Origin: Trueperaceae bacterium
GTDB lineage: Bacteria > Deinococcota > Deinococci > Deinococcales > Trueperaceae
DNA length: 35,544 nucleotides
Assembly (NCBI GenBank): GCA_019454765.1
Contig: JACFNR010000003.1
Location: forward strand, 73,811 to 109,354
Reading direction: 5' to 3'
Part shown: piece by piece, positions 23,276 to 30,128 of the stretch
Position numbering within the stretch: the first letter of the stretch is position 1
How the letters are laid out: the number at the start of each line of letters is the position of its first letter
The notes under the pieces: generated by a model
Databases searched by the model: none
What the model saw: the letters and a program-made list of their open reading frames with translations, nothing else
What the model was told of the DNA's origin: nothing
Program-made: the position numbers and the translations under genes

Positions 23276-23415
23276 TGGTCCGATACCGACAGGCGCTTAC
23301 GGCCCTTGGCGCGCCGGCGCTTGATGACGTTCCGGCCCGCAGGCGTGGCCATGCGCGCGCGGAAGCCGTGGGTCTTGGCCCGCTTCCGGCGGTTCGGCTG
23401 ATAGGTCCGCTTCAT
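23272..23415 (-). CDS. rpmH: 50S ribosomal protein L34
   Basis: A 47-codon gene: [18 protein letters not shown] opens it, followed by [20 protein letters not shown] and RLSVSDH. Length, basic content and the TYQP and THGFR...M.T..GR.V pattern are those of L34, a small protein buried in the large ribosomal subunit. It is the first gene of the operon that runs through rnpA, yidD, yidC, khpB, prmC and the oxidoreductase. GGAAGGAG lies 5 nt before the ATG. Its TGA overlaps the probable rnpA CTG. rnpA does not enclose rpmH as it does in Thermus, because the rnpA frame has a TAA inside rpmH. Confidence 0.97.
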   Translation of the reverse strand: MKRTYQPNRRKRAKTHGFRARMATPAGRNVIKRRRAKGRKRLSVSDH

Positions 23416-23420
23416 CGTGT

Positions 23421-23428
23421 CTCCTTCC
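23421..23428 (-). promoter_or_regulatory. Strong Shine-Dalgarno of rpmH
   Basis: GGAAGGAG on the minus strand lies 5 nt before the ATG at 23415. The same octamer serves the sugar-binding protein gene. It marks rpmH as a leadered gene, in contrast to the many starts here with no Shine-Dalgarno. Confidence 0.75.
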
Positions 23429-23480
23429 GATCTCTTACCGTCGTGGTGGGAATGCCCGGGCGAGGCTCGAGCCCACGCCG

Positions 23481-23498
23481 CCTCGCGTGCCCGCGAGG
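23481..23498 (-). repeat. Hairpin in the rpmH 5' leader
   Basis: CCTCGCG and CGCGAGG form a perfect 7-bp stem with a 4-nt loop. A second palindrome, GGCTCGAGCC, lies at 23464-23473. Both fall in the ~130-nt leader between the inferred start of transcription and rpmH, where ribosomal operons often carry control structures. Function is not shown. Confidence 0.35.
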
Positions 23499-23551
23499 GC
23501 CGCTACCGGCGTAGGCGAGCGACCGTCCGGGCAGGACAGTCAAGCCGGGGA

Positions 23552-23557
23552 ATAGTA
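23552..23557 (-). promoter_or_regulatory. Promoter of the rpmH operon (extended -10 TGGTACTAT)
   Basis: TACTAT on the minus strand is preceded by TGG, giving an extended -10. A TTGGCC lies 15 nt upstream as a possible poor -35. The stretch GTGGTACTAT is also found at the sdhC promoter (29993-29998). The start of transcription would be near 23545, leaving a ~130-nt leader. Confidence 0.55.
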
Positions 23558-23594
23558 CCACATGGAGGCGCGGGCCAACCGTGTGACGTGGGGG

Positions 23595-23618
23595 CGGCGC
23601 CGCGCGGCCGGGGCGCCG
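23595..23618 (-). terminator. Hairpin directly after gatA
   Basis: CGGCGCC and GGCGCCG form a 7-bp stem with a 10-nt loop immediately beyond the gatA stop and before the rpmH promoter. There is no T-run; terminator role is inferred from position. Confidence 0.4.
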
Positions 23619-25061
23619 TCAGCCGCCAGCGACCGCGCCCGCCACGGCACCGGCCAACCGGAGCAGCTCCCAGTCGCCCGCGGCGGGACCGACGAGCTGC
23701 AGCCCGAGCGGCAGGCCGTGGGCGTCGGCGCCGCACGGCACGCTCACGGCAGGGTAACCGGCGAGGTTGGCGAGGCAGGTGGCGATGTCACCGAGGTACA
23801 TGGCGAGGGGGTCCCCCGACTTCTCCCCCAGCGGGTAGGCGCCCCCCGGGGCGGTGGGCGTCACGAGGGCGTCGACGCCCTCCAGCGCCGCGCGCACCTG
23901 CTCGGCGAGCTTGCGCCTCACCTTCAGGGCGCGGCCGTAGTAGGCGTCGTAGTTCCCCGCCGAGAGGGCGAACGAGCCGAGGAGCACCCGCCGCTTGACC
24001 TCGCGGCCGAACAGCTCGCCGCGCGTGGCGCGCATGACGGCCTCCTGGCCGTCGCGCTCGACCCCCACGCGTCGGCCGTAGAGCATGCCGGCGTAGCGCG
24101 CCAGGTTGCTCGACGCCTCCGCCGCCGCGATCACGTAGTAGCAGGCGACGGCGAGGTCGACGTCCGGCACGCTCACCTCGACCACCTCGGCGCCGCGCGC
24201 GCGGACGGCGTCCGTGGCGAGCTCGACTGCCCGGCGAGCCTCGGTCCCGAACCCGGCGCCGGCGAGTTCCCGCACCACCCCGAAGCGCCTCCCCGCGAGG
24301 TCGGGAGTCCCGGGCTCGGGGCCTCCCGGCTCGAGGTCGAAGCTCGTGGCGTCCCTGGGGTCGGCGCCGACCACGGCCTCGAGCCCGAGGCGCACGTCCT
24401 CGACCGTGGCACCGAGGAGACCCACCTGGTCGAGCGAGCTGGCGTAGGCGAAGAGGCCGTGGCGCGACACCGCCCCGTAGGTGGGCTTGAAGCCGACCAC
24501 CCCGCAGAAGGCCGCCGGCAGCCGACTCGAACCGCCGGTGTCGGTCCCGACCGCCAGCGCCACGACGCCGGCACCGACCGCGGCCGCAGAGCCACTGGAC
24601 GACCCACCCGCGACCCGCGTCCTGTCGCGCGGGTTGCGGGTTGGGCCGAGGCTCGAGTTCTCGCCGGTCGAGCCCATGCCGAACTCGTCGAGGTTCGTCT
24701 TGCCTATCACGACGGCGCCGGCGGCGCGCAGGCGTGCCACGACGGTGGCGTCGAACGGGGGGACGTAACCGGCGAGGACGCGCGAGGCGGCGGTGGTCGG
24801 CATGTCGGCGGTGGCGACGTTGTCCTTGACGGCCACCGGCACGCCCGCCAGCGCCGGCGCCGCGGCGCCGGAGGCCAGCCGGGCGTCGAGCGCGGCGGCG
24901 GCGGTCATGGCGCCCTCCTCGTCGAGGTGCGTGAAGGCGTTCAGCTCGCCCTGGGCCTCGCGGGCCCGCCCGAGGGCCGCGGCGACCGTGGCCGCGGCCG
25001 TGACCCGCCCCTCCCTCACGGCCCGTGCCGTGGCGCTGACGCTTTGAGTGCCGTCGGTCAT
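23619..25061 (-). CDS. gatA: Asp/Glu-tRNA amidotransferase subunit A
   Basis: A 480-residue amidase of the normal GatA length. The Ser-cisSer-Lys triad sits exactly at the positions known in the family: K79 in GVPVAVKDN, S154 in AGGSSSGSAA and S178 in TDTGGSSR. GKTNLDEFGMGSTGENS and GFKPTYGAVSRHGL are further GatA signatures. GatA frees ammonia from glutamine, which GatB uses to turn misacylated Glu-tRNA(Gln) or Asp-tRNA(Asn) into Gln- or Asn-tRNA. gatB lies about 9 kb away and no gatC is seen in the window. ATG at 25061 was chosen over the in-frame ATG at 25073, because the latter overlaps the TATGCT box 7 nt upstream of 25061. Confidence 0.95.
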   Translation of the reverse strand: MTDGTQSVSATARAVREGRVTAAATVAAALGRAREAQGELNAFTHLDEEGAMTAAAALDARLASGAAAPALAGVPVAVKDNVATADMPTTAASRVLAGYVPPFDATVVARLRAAGAVVIGKTNLDEFGMGSTGENSSLGPTRNPRDRTRVAGGSSSGSAAAVGAGVVALAVGTDTGGSSRLPAAFCGVVGFKPTYGAVSRHGLFAYASSLDQVGLLGATVEDVRLGLEAVVGADPRDATSFDLEPGGPEPGTPDLAGRRFGVVRELAGAGFGTEARRAVELATDAVRARGAEVVEVSVPDVDLAVACYYVIAAAEASSNLARYAGMLYGRRVGVERDGQEAVMRATRGELFGREVKRRVLLGSFALSAGNYDAYYGRALKVRRKLAEQVRAALEGVDALVTPTAPGGAYPLGEKSGDPLAMYLGDIATCLANLAGYPAVSVPCGADAHGLPLGLQLVGPAAGDWELLRLAGAVAGAVAGG

Positions 25062-25068
25062 GCGGCGA

Positions 25069-25074
25069 AGCATA
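25069..25074 (-). promoter_or_regulatory. Probable leaderless -10 box of gatA (TATGCT)
   Basis: TATGCT on the minus strand ends 7 nt before the ATG at 25061. Its -35 region would fall inside the large inverted repeat at 25081-25112. Confidence 0.5.
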
Positions 25075-25080
25075 ACAGGG

Positions 25081-25112
25081 GCTCCGGGCGGGCCGACTTG
25101 GCCGCCCGGAGC
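25081..25112. repeat. 11-bp perfect inverted repeat between divergent gatA and PP2C genes
   Basis: GCTCCGGGCGG (25081-25091) and CCGCCCGGAGC (25102-25112) flank a 10-nt spacer. The right arm covers the expected -35 of the PP2C gene, and the left arm and spacer cover the spacer and -35 of gatA. This suits an operator acting on both promoters. TTT follows on the plus strand, so a terminator-like hairpin is the other reading, though no gene ends here on that strand. Confidence 0.45.
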
Positions 25113-25126
25113 TTTCGCCGCGGCGG

Positions 25127-25132
25127 TATCAT
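25127..25132 (+). promoter_or_regulatory. Probable -10 box of the PP2C gene (TATCAT)
   Basis: TATCAT ends 8 nt before the ATG at 25141. There is no Shine-Dalgarno; GCCGGCAC lies between. Confidence 0.45.
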
Positions 25133-25140
25133 GCCGGCAC

Positions 25141-26187
25141 ATGACCGAGTCGGTCACGCCGCTCCCCGACGCCAGTCCCGGCCCCCCGCAGCGCCCGCCG
25201 CCCGCCGGCGCCGGACGCTCACACCAGGGCGCGGGCGCCACGCGCGTGAGGAGCGGCGGCGCGAGCGACGCCGGGCGGGTGCGCACCGTCAACCAGGACT
25301 GGTTCTTCGCCGGCGACGTCGGGCGGAGCGGGCACCTCGGGGTGGTCGCCGACGGCATGGGCGGACACACGGCGGGCGAGGTCGCCAGCCGCCGCGCCAT
25401 CGAGGCGCTCGTCGCGTCGTTGCGGCAGAGCCGCCAGCAACCGCCGGTGAGCCTGGCGCGCGCCGCCCAGGCCGCCAACGTCGAGGTCTACAACCTGGCC
25501 ATCGAACGGCCGGAGCTGAAGGGCATGGGCACCACCCTCACGGCGGTGCTGATCGACGATCAGGTGGGGCTGGTGGGGCACGTCGGCGACTCCCGCGCCT
25601 ACCTCGTGCGGGGCGGCGAGGTCCTGCGCCTCACCGTCGACCATAGCTGGGTGGCGGACCGCGTGCGGCAGGGGCTCCTCAGCGAGGACGAGGCGCGGCG
25701 CCACCGTTGGCGCAACGTGATCACCAACGCCATCGGCGCCACGCCGACGTTCCGGCTCGACGTCCTCTACTTCGACGTGCTCCCGGGCGACGTGCTCGTG
25801 ATCGTCAGCGACGGGGTGAGCATGCTGCTCGACGAGGACGCCATCCGTCAGGTCGTCTCCGACCGCTCGCCCGAGCAGGCCGCCGCCAAGCTCGTTGCCG
25901 TCGCCAACGAGCGCGGCAGCCCGGACAACGTCACGGCGGTCGTGCTCCGCGCCGACGAGGTGGCGTTCAGGCCCAAGCGCTACGACCTCCCCGCCGCGCC
26001 GCTCGTAACCGCCTCCGTCGACATCGGCGAGACGCTCTCCGGCATCAGGCGCGTGGAGGAGGGGTACCCGAGCAACGGCCCGCTGCACCGGCTACGGCTG
26101 CACCCGCTCTTCCCGTACCGCTACTGGTTGCTGGGCAGCGCCTACCTGTTGGTGCTGTTGGCGCTGTTCCTGGCGTGGCGGCGCTGA
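25141..26187 (+). CDS. PP2C-family Ser/Thr protein phosphatase with C-terminal membrane anchor
   Basis: A 348-residue metal-dependent phosphatase. After a Pro-rich start (about 1-35) the domain shows SDAGRVRTVNQDWF, DGMGGHTAGEVASR, MGTTLTAVLI, HVGDSRAYLVR, VSDGVSMLL and SPDNVTAVVLR. These carry the Asp residues that hold two Mn/Mg ions. VNQD replaces the more common NED, but the metal-binding Asp is kept. After the domain (ends near 275) come a linker and one helix at the end (YWLLGSAYLLVLLALFLAW), which should leave the enzyme on the cytosolic face of the membrane. Partners are usually Hanks-type kinases; none is encoded nearby. ridA follows after 11 nt. Confidence 0.88.
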   Translation: MTESVTPLPDASPGPPQRPPPAGAGRSHQGAGATRVRSGGASDAGRVRTVNQDWFFAGDVGRSGHLGVVADGMGGHTAGEVASRRAIEALVASLRQSRQQPPVSLARAAQAANVEVYNLAIERPELKGMGTTLTAVLIDDQVGLVGHVGDSRAYLVRGGEVLRLTVDHSWVADRVRQGLLSEDEARRHRWRNVITNAIGATPTFRLDVLYFDVLPGDVLVIVSDGVSMLLDEDAIRQVVSDRSPEQAAAKLVAVANERGSPDNVTAVVLRADEVAFRPKRYDLPAAPLVTASVDIGETLSGIRRVEEGYPSNGPLHRLRLHPLFPYRYWLLGSAYLLVLLALFLAWRR

Positions 26188-26198
26188 TAGGCTGCGGC

Positions 26199-26576
26199 AT
26201 GCACGAGATCATCGCAACCGACGACGCCCCCAAGGCCATCGGACCCTACTCGCAGGCCGTCAAGGTCGGCGGGTTGGTGTTCACCGCCGGCCAGATCGCC
26301 CTTCGGCCCGACGGCACGTTCGCCGGTGGCGACATCACGGCCCAGACGCACCGCGTGATGCAGAACCTCGCGGCCGTGCTGACCGCGGCCGGTAGCGGCG
26401 TCGAGCACATCGTGAAGAGCACGTGCTTCCTCGCCGACATGAACGACTTCGCGGCCTTCAACGAGGTGTACGGCAGCTACCTGAAGGGGAACCTGCCCGC
26501 GAGGAGCACCGTCCAGGTGGCGCGCCTCCCCAAGGACGCCCTGGTCGAGGTCGAGGTGGTCGCGCGCGTGCCGTGA
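26199..26576 (+). CDS. ridA: RidA-family imine/enamine deaminase
   Basis: A 125-residue member of the YjgF/YER057c/UK114 family. Marks are AIGPYSQAVKVGGLVFTAGQI at 13-33 (quoted in part as AIGPYSQAV), QNLAAVLTAAGSG, and PARSTVQVARLPKDALVEVE with the catalytic Arg. RidA hydrolyses reactive 2-aminoacrylate and related imines made by PLP enzymes, so it protects amino-acid metabolism. It lies 11 nt after the phosphatase stop, so it is likely co-transcribed. A TAGGCT also lies 5 nt before the ATG, which may give it its own start. It is followed by a strong hairpin shared with sdhB. Confidence 0.93.
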   Translation: MHEIIATDDAPKAIGPYSQAVKVGGLVFTAGQIALRPDGTFAGGDITAQTHRVMQNLAAVLTAAGSGVEHIVKSTCFLADMNDFAAFNEVYGSYLKGNLPARSTVQVARLPKDALVEVEVVARVP

Positions 26577-26617
26577 CGGCCGCCGCGGCGGCCGCCTCGG
26601 CGGCCGACGGCTAGTCG

Positions 26618-26655
26618 CGAGGGGCGGGGTCGTGTTCGCGACCCCGCCCCTCGCC
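26618..26655. terminator. Bidirectional terminator between ridA and sdhB
   Basis: GCGAGGGGCGGGGTCG and CGACCCCGCCCCTCGC form a perfect 16-bp stem with the loop TGTTCG, midway between two convergent genes. It lacks a T-run on either side but is by far the longest perfect stem seen in the window. Confidence 0.7.
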
Positions 26656-26670
26656 TTCCCGCGCGGACCC

Positions 26671-27369
26671 CTAGGCCCGCTGCCAGAGCAGTTCGCGCTT
26701 GGTCTCCTCGATGAGCTGCATCACGGGGATGCCCCGCGGGCAGGCCTGCGAGCAGTTGTACGCCGAGCGGCAACGCCACAGGCCGTTAACGCCGTTGAGC
26801 ACCCGCAGGCGCTCGGCCGAGCCGCGGTCGCGCGAGTCGAAGATGAAGCGGTGCGCGTTCACGATGGCGGCCGGCCCGATGTAGCGGCCGTTCGTCCAGA
26901 AGACGGGGCAGGAGCTGGTGCAGGCGGCGCACAGGATGCACTTGGTGCCCTCGTCGAAGCGCTCGCGCTCCTCGTGGCTCTGCAGCCGCTCCTGGGGCGG
27001 GGCGGGTTCGTCGTTGATGAAGTAGGGCAGGATGGCGCGGTAGGAGTCGAGGAACGGCTCCATGTCGACGATCAGGTCCTTGAGGACCGGCAGCCCGCGG
27101 AGCGGCTCGACCGTGATCTCGCTGCCGAGGTCCTTGACGAGCACCTTGCACGCCAGGCGGTTGATGCCGTTGATCATCATGGCGTCGGAGCCGCAGATGC
27201 CGTGCGCGCAGCTGCGCCGGTAGGTGAGCGAGCCGTCCATCTCCCACTTGACGTGGTTGAGCACGTCCAGCACCCGCTCGGTGGGCGTCACGTCGAGCTT
27301 GAACTCCTGCCAGTGGGGGCGCCGGTCCTTCTCGGGGTCGTAGCGGCGGATCTTCATGGTTATCTGCAT
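26671..27369 (-). CDS. sdhB: Succinate dehydrogenase iron-sulfur subunit
   Basis: A 232-residue subunit that passes electrons from SdhA to quinone. The [2Fe-2S] site reads CAHGICGSD then C at the end of NGINRLAC; Asp in the third position is as in E. coli SdhB. The [4Fe-4S] site is CILCAACTSSCP and the [3Fe-4S] site is CRSAYNCSQACP. It is the last gene of sdhCDAB, 8 nt after the sdhA stop, with GAGGCAGG upstream of its ATG. The complex works in the citric acid cycle and aerobic respiration at the inner membrane. Confidence 0.96.
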   Translation of the reverse strand: MQITMKIRRYDPEKDRRPHWQEFKLDVTPTERVLDVLNHVKWEMDGSLTYRRSCAHGICGSDAMMINGINRLACKVLVKDLGSEITVEPLRGLPVLKDLIVDMEPFLDSYRAILPYFINDEPAPPQERLQSHEERERFDEGTKCILCAACTSSCPVFWTNGRYIGPAAIVNAHRFIFDSRDRGSAERLRVLNGVNGLWRCRSAYNCSQACPRGIPVMQLIEETKRELLWQRA

Positions 27370-27377
27370 GGCCTGCC

Positions 27378-29117
27378 TCAGTAGACCCGCGGCTTCGGCT
27401 CGTAGCGGCCGAGCGTGACGGGCTTGTAGTCGATGCGGACCCCGTCGCCATCCTTGTGGACGAGGGAGTGCTTGAGCCAGTTGGTGTCGTCGCGCTCCGT
27501 GAAGTCCTCGCGGGAGTGCGCGCCGCGCGACTCCTCACGGTTGAGCGCGGCGGTGACGAGCTGTTGCGCGTTGTCGAGCAGGAAGCCGAGCTCGAGCGCC
27601 TCCATGAGCTCGGTGTTGTACTTCTTGCCCTTGTCGTCCACGCCGATGCCCGCGTAGCGGGCCTTGAGGCTCTTGACCTCCTCGACCTGCTTGGCGAGCG
27701 TCTCGGCGGTGCGGAAGACCGAGGCGTTGTCCATCATGGTGGCCTGCAGCTCGGAGCGGATGGCCGAGACCCGTTCCTTGTGCGGCCCGTTGAGCGCGGT
27801 GTCGAGCAGCTCGCGCGAGAAGTCGAGGACCCCCTTGGGCAGGTCGGGGAACTCCCCACCCGTGGCGTAGGTGCTGGCGTTGCGGCCGGCGCGGCGCCCG
27901 AACACGAGCAGGTCGCCCAGCGAGTTGGTGCCCAGGCGGTTGGCGCCGTGCAGCGACGCGCAGGCCACCTCGCCGGCGGCGTAGAGCCCGGGGACGATGG
28001 TGTTGTCGCCGTCCACGATGACGTTCGTGTCGATCGTCGTGGGCACGCCGCCCATCATGTAGTGAGCCGTGGGCTGCACCGGCACCATCTCGGTGATCGG
28101 GTCGATGCCCAGGTAGATGCGGGCGAACTCGGTGATGTCGGGCAGGCGCTCCTCGATGATGTGCGCGTCGATGTGCGTGAGGTCGAGGTGGATGTAGTCC
28201 TTGTTCGGTCCACAGCCGCGCCCCTCGCGGATCTCCAGGTACATGGCGCGACTCACCATGTCGCGCGGGGCCAGGTCCTTGATGGTGGGCGCGTAGCGCT
28301 CCATGAACCTCTCGCCGTCGGCGTTGCGGAGGATGCCGCCCTCGCCGCGCGCCCCCTCCGTCAGGAGCACGCCGATCTTGTAGAGGCCCGTGGGGTGGAA
28401 CTGGTAGAACTCGGGGTCCTCGATGGGGATGCCGCGGCGCCAGACGATGCTCGTGAGGTCGCCCGTCAGGGCGTGCGCGTTGGACGTCACCTTGAACATG
28501 CGCCCGTTGCCGCCGGTGGCCAGCACGGTGGACTTGGCCTGGATGACGTGCAGGTCGCCGGTGGCGAGTTCGTAGGCGACGACCCCGCGGCACTCGCCCC
28601 CGTCCATGATCAGGTCGAGCACGTGGAACTCGTTGAAGAAGTGGACCTTGTCCTTGATGGACTGTTGGTACAGGGTCTGCAGGATCATGTGGCCCGTGCG
28701 GTCGGCCGCGTAGCAGGCGCGTTCGACCGGCGCCTTGCCGTGCTCGCGCGTGTGCCCGCCGAACTTCCGCTGGGCTATGCGCCCCTCCGGCGTCCGGCTG
28801 AACGGGAGCCCCATGTGCTCGAGCTCGTACACGGCCTCGATGACCTCGTGGGCGAACGCCTCCGCCACGTCCTGGTCGGTGAGGTAGTCGCCCCCCTTGA
28901 CCGTGTCGTAGGCGTGCCATTCCGGGTGATCCTCGCTGATGTTGCCAAGCGCCGCGCCGACCCCGCCCTGCGCGGCCCCCGTGTGCGAGCGGGTGGGGTA
29001 GAGCTTGGTGACGACCGCCACCGTGACGTTGGGGTTGTGCGCGGCGTAGCGCGCGGCCATGAGGCCGGCGCCGCCCGCGCCCACCACGATGACGTCGAAC
29101 TTATGCGCCCTGATCAT
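27378..29117 (-). CDS. sdhA: Succinate dehydrogenase flavoprotein subunit
   Basis: At 579 residues it has the normal SdhA length. The N-terminal FAD-binding loop is [34 protein letters not shown] carries the His that binds FAD covalently. The capping and active-site regions show [26 protein letters not shown] and PTAHYMMGG, and the C-terminal FAD region has [20 protein letters not shown] (quoted in part as LHGANRLG). It oxidises succinate to fumarate. Its ATG lies 20 nt after the sdhD stop, with only AAGG about 15 nt upstream, so the Shine-Dalgarno is weak. Confidence 0.97.
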   Translation of the reverse strand: MIRAHKFDVIVVGAGGAGLMAARYAAHNPNVTVAVVTKLYPTRSHTGAAQGGVGAALGNISEDHPEWHAYDTVKGGDYLTDQDVAEAFAHEVIEAVYELEHMGLPFSRTPEGRIAQRKFGGHTREHGKAPVERACYAADRTGHMILQTLYQQSIKDKVHFFNEFHVLDLIMDGGECRGVVAYELATGDLHVIQAKSTVLATGGNGRMFKVTSNAHALTGDLTSIVWRRGIPIEDPEFYQFHPTGLYKIGVLLTEGARGEGGILRNADGERFMERYAPTIKDLAPRDMVSRAMYLEIREGRGCGPNKDYIHLDLTHIDAHIIEERLPDITEFARIYLGIDPITEMVPVQPTAHYMMGGVPTTIDTNVIVDGDNTIVPGLYAAGEVACASLHGANRLGTNSLGDLLVFGRRAGRNASTYATGGEFPDLPKGVLDFSRELLDTALNGPHKERVSAIRSELQATMMDNASVFRTAETLAKQVEEVKSLKARYAGIGVDDKGKKYNTELMEALELGFLLDNAQQLVTAALNREESRGAHSREDFTERDDTNWLKHSLVHKDGDGVRIDYKPVTLGRYEPKPRVY

Positions 29118-29137
29118 TGAAGCTATCTACACCCTTC

Positions 29138-29566
29138 CTAGTGGCCGCTCGCGAGGTTGCGGACGGCGTCGCCCATCTCCTGGTACGAGAACGCCCAGAG
29201 GGTCATGACGCCCATCACGAAGACGGCGGCGGTCACGACGAAGAGCACCGTCTTGGCCCAGAAGCGACGGCCGGGACGCTTGATGACGTCCTCGAGCACG
29301 ACGCGGAGGCCGTTGACGCCGTGCAGCATGGCGAGCCCGAGCAGGAAGCTGTCGAACACCTTGACGGCGGGCCGCGCCAGGCGGCCGGCCACGTAGTCGT
29401 AGTCGACGGTGGCGACGTTGATGGTGATGTTGTTGGTGAACACGTGCACGAAGACGAGGAAGACCAGGAAGAGGCCGGAGATGCGCATGAACACCCACCA
29501 GGCCAACTCCGAGTTGCCCTTGTAGTAGTCGCGCGCCTCACGCAGGTTCTTGGGGCGGACGGCCAT
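29138..29566 (-). CDS. sdhD: Succinate dehydrogenase membrane anchor subunit
   Basis: A 142-residue anchor with three helices (about 25-45, 70-95 and 105-130). MLHGVNGLRVVLED carries the His that probably binds heme b and the Arg of the quinone pocket. The short basic N-terminus faces the cytosol. The ATG at 29566 overlaps the sdhC stop as TGATG; a GTG three bases earlier would make a GTGA overlap and add one Met. Which of the two anchor genes is called C or D is by order and length. Confidence 0.9.
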   Translation of the reverse strand: MAVRPKNLREARDYYKGNSELAWWVFMRISGLFLVFLVFVHVFTNNITINVATVDYDYVAGRLARPAVKVFDSFLLGLAMLHGVNGLRVVLEDVIKRPGRRFWAKTVLFVVTAAVFVMGVMTLWAFSYQEMGDAVRNLASGH

Positions 29567-29940
29567 CACGCGCCTCCGAAGATCTCGGGCACGATCTTGA
29601 TGAGGACCGGGATGCCGATGACGGTGGTCAGGCCGAGGACCCCGTACCACATGGAGCGCTGGTACTTGTAGGCCCAGCCCGTGAAGTCGAGCAGGATGAT
29701 GCGCAGGCCGTTCAGCGCGTGGTAGACGACGGCGGCGATCACCAACACGAGGCCGATCCGGAACGGCCACTGGTGATAGAACATCAGGAAGGCGTTGAAC
29801 GGGCCGTCGGGCCCGTACATGACGAGCGCGATGTCGAACACGTGGAGCAGCAGGTAGAGCGCCAGCGCCACGCCGGTGATGCGGTGGAGGAAGTACCCCC
29901 ACAGCGACTCTTGCCCCCGGTAAATCGAGCCTCGATCCAT
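29566..29940 (-). CDS. sdhC: Succinate dehydrogenase cytochrome b556 subunit
   Basis: A 124-residue anchor with three helices. GYFLHRITGVALALYLLLH is the SdhC signature (HRxTG) with the conserved Ser position changed to Tyr/Phe context, and YHALNGLRIILLDF holds the likely heme-ligand His. It is the first gene of sdhCDAB. Unlike most neighbours it has a clear Shine-Dalgarno (GGAGGT at 29947-29952, 6 nt before ATG) and a promoter about 55 nt upstream. Confidence 0.92.
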   Translation of the reverse strand: MDRGSIYRGQESLWGYFLHRITGVALALYLLLHVFDIALVMYGPDGPFNAFLMFYHQWPFRIGLVLVIAAVVYHALNGLRIILLDFTGWAYKYQRSMWYGVLGLTTVIGIPVLIKIVPEIFGGA

Positions 29941-29946
29941 CGATCA

Positions 29947-29952
29947 ACCTCC
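29947..29952 (-). promoter_or_regulatory. Shine-Dalgarno of sdhC
   Basis: GGAGGT on the minus strand lies 6 nt before the ATG at 29940. Confidence 0.75.
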
Positions 29953-29992
29953 ATGGGCGCTCGGCCGGCCCGGACGCCCGAATGCTGGCTGG

Positions 29993-29998
29993 ATAGTA
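29993..29998 (-). promoter_or_regulatory. Promoter of the sdh operon (extended -10 TGGTACTAT)
   Basis: TACTAT preceded by TGG on the minus strand; GTGGTACTAT is shared exactly with the rpmH promoter. No good -35 is seen, as expected for an extended -10. It leaves a leader of about 46 nt that contains the Shine-Dalgarno. Confidence 0.55.
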
Positions 29999-30112
29999 CC
30001 ACCGTCCTCCCACGCGCCTCTCATGACGGGCCGGCGCGACGCGCGATGGCACCGTCTCACGCTGCATCAGGAGCCCGGTAGCCCCCGGCGCCCGCCGGCC
30101 ACGCGCGGCTGG

Positions 30113-30118
30113 TATGGT
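30113..30118 (+). promoter_or_regulatory. Probable -10 box of the HAD phosphatase gene (TATGGT)
   Basis: TATGGT ends 10 nt before the GTG at 30129 and 7 nt before an in-frame ATC. A leader of zero to a few bases is implied. An in-frame ATG at 30114 lies within the box and is therefore unlikely as a start. Confidence 0.4.
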
Positions 30119-30128
30119 CTTCACCATC

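Noticed and set aside
23272-23415. Thermus-style nesting of rpmH inside a longer rnpA
   Set aside because: The rnpA frame has a TAA at 23297-23299 inside rpmH, so the frame cannot extend across it.
23416-23618. Replication origin next to rpmH
   Set aside because: No dnaA gene, no DnaA-box cluster (TTATCCACA-like) and no AT-rich stretch were seen; gatA lies upstream instead.
27456-29120. 554-codon plus-strand frame
   Set aside because: Exact antisense of sdhA with no independent motif.
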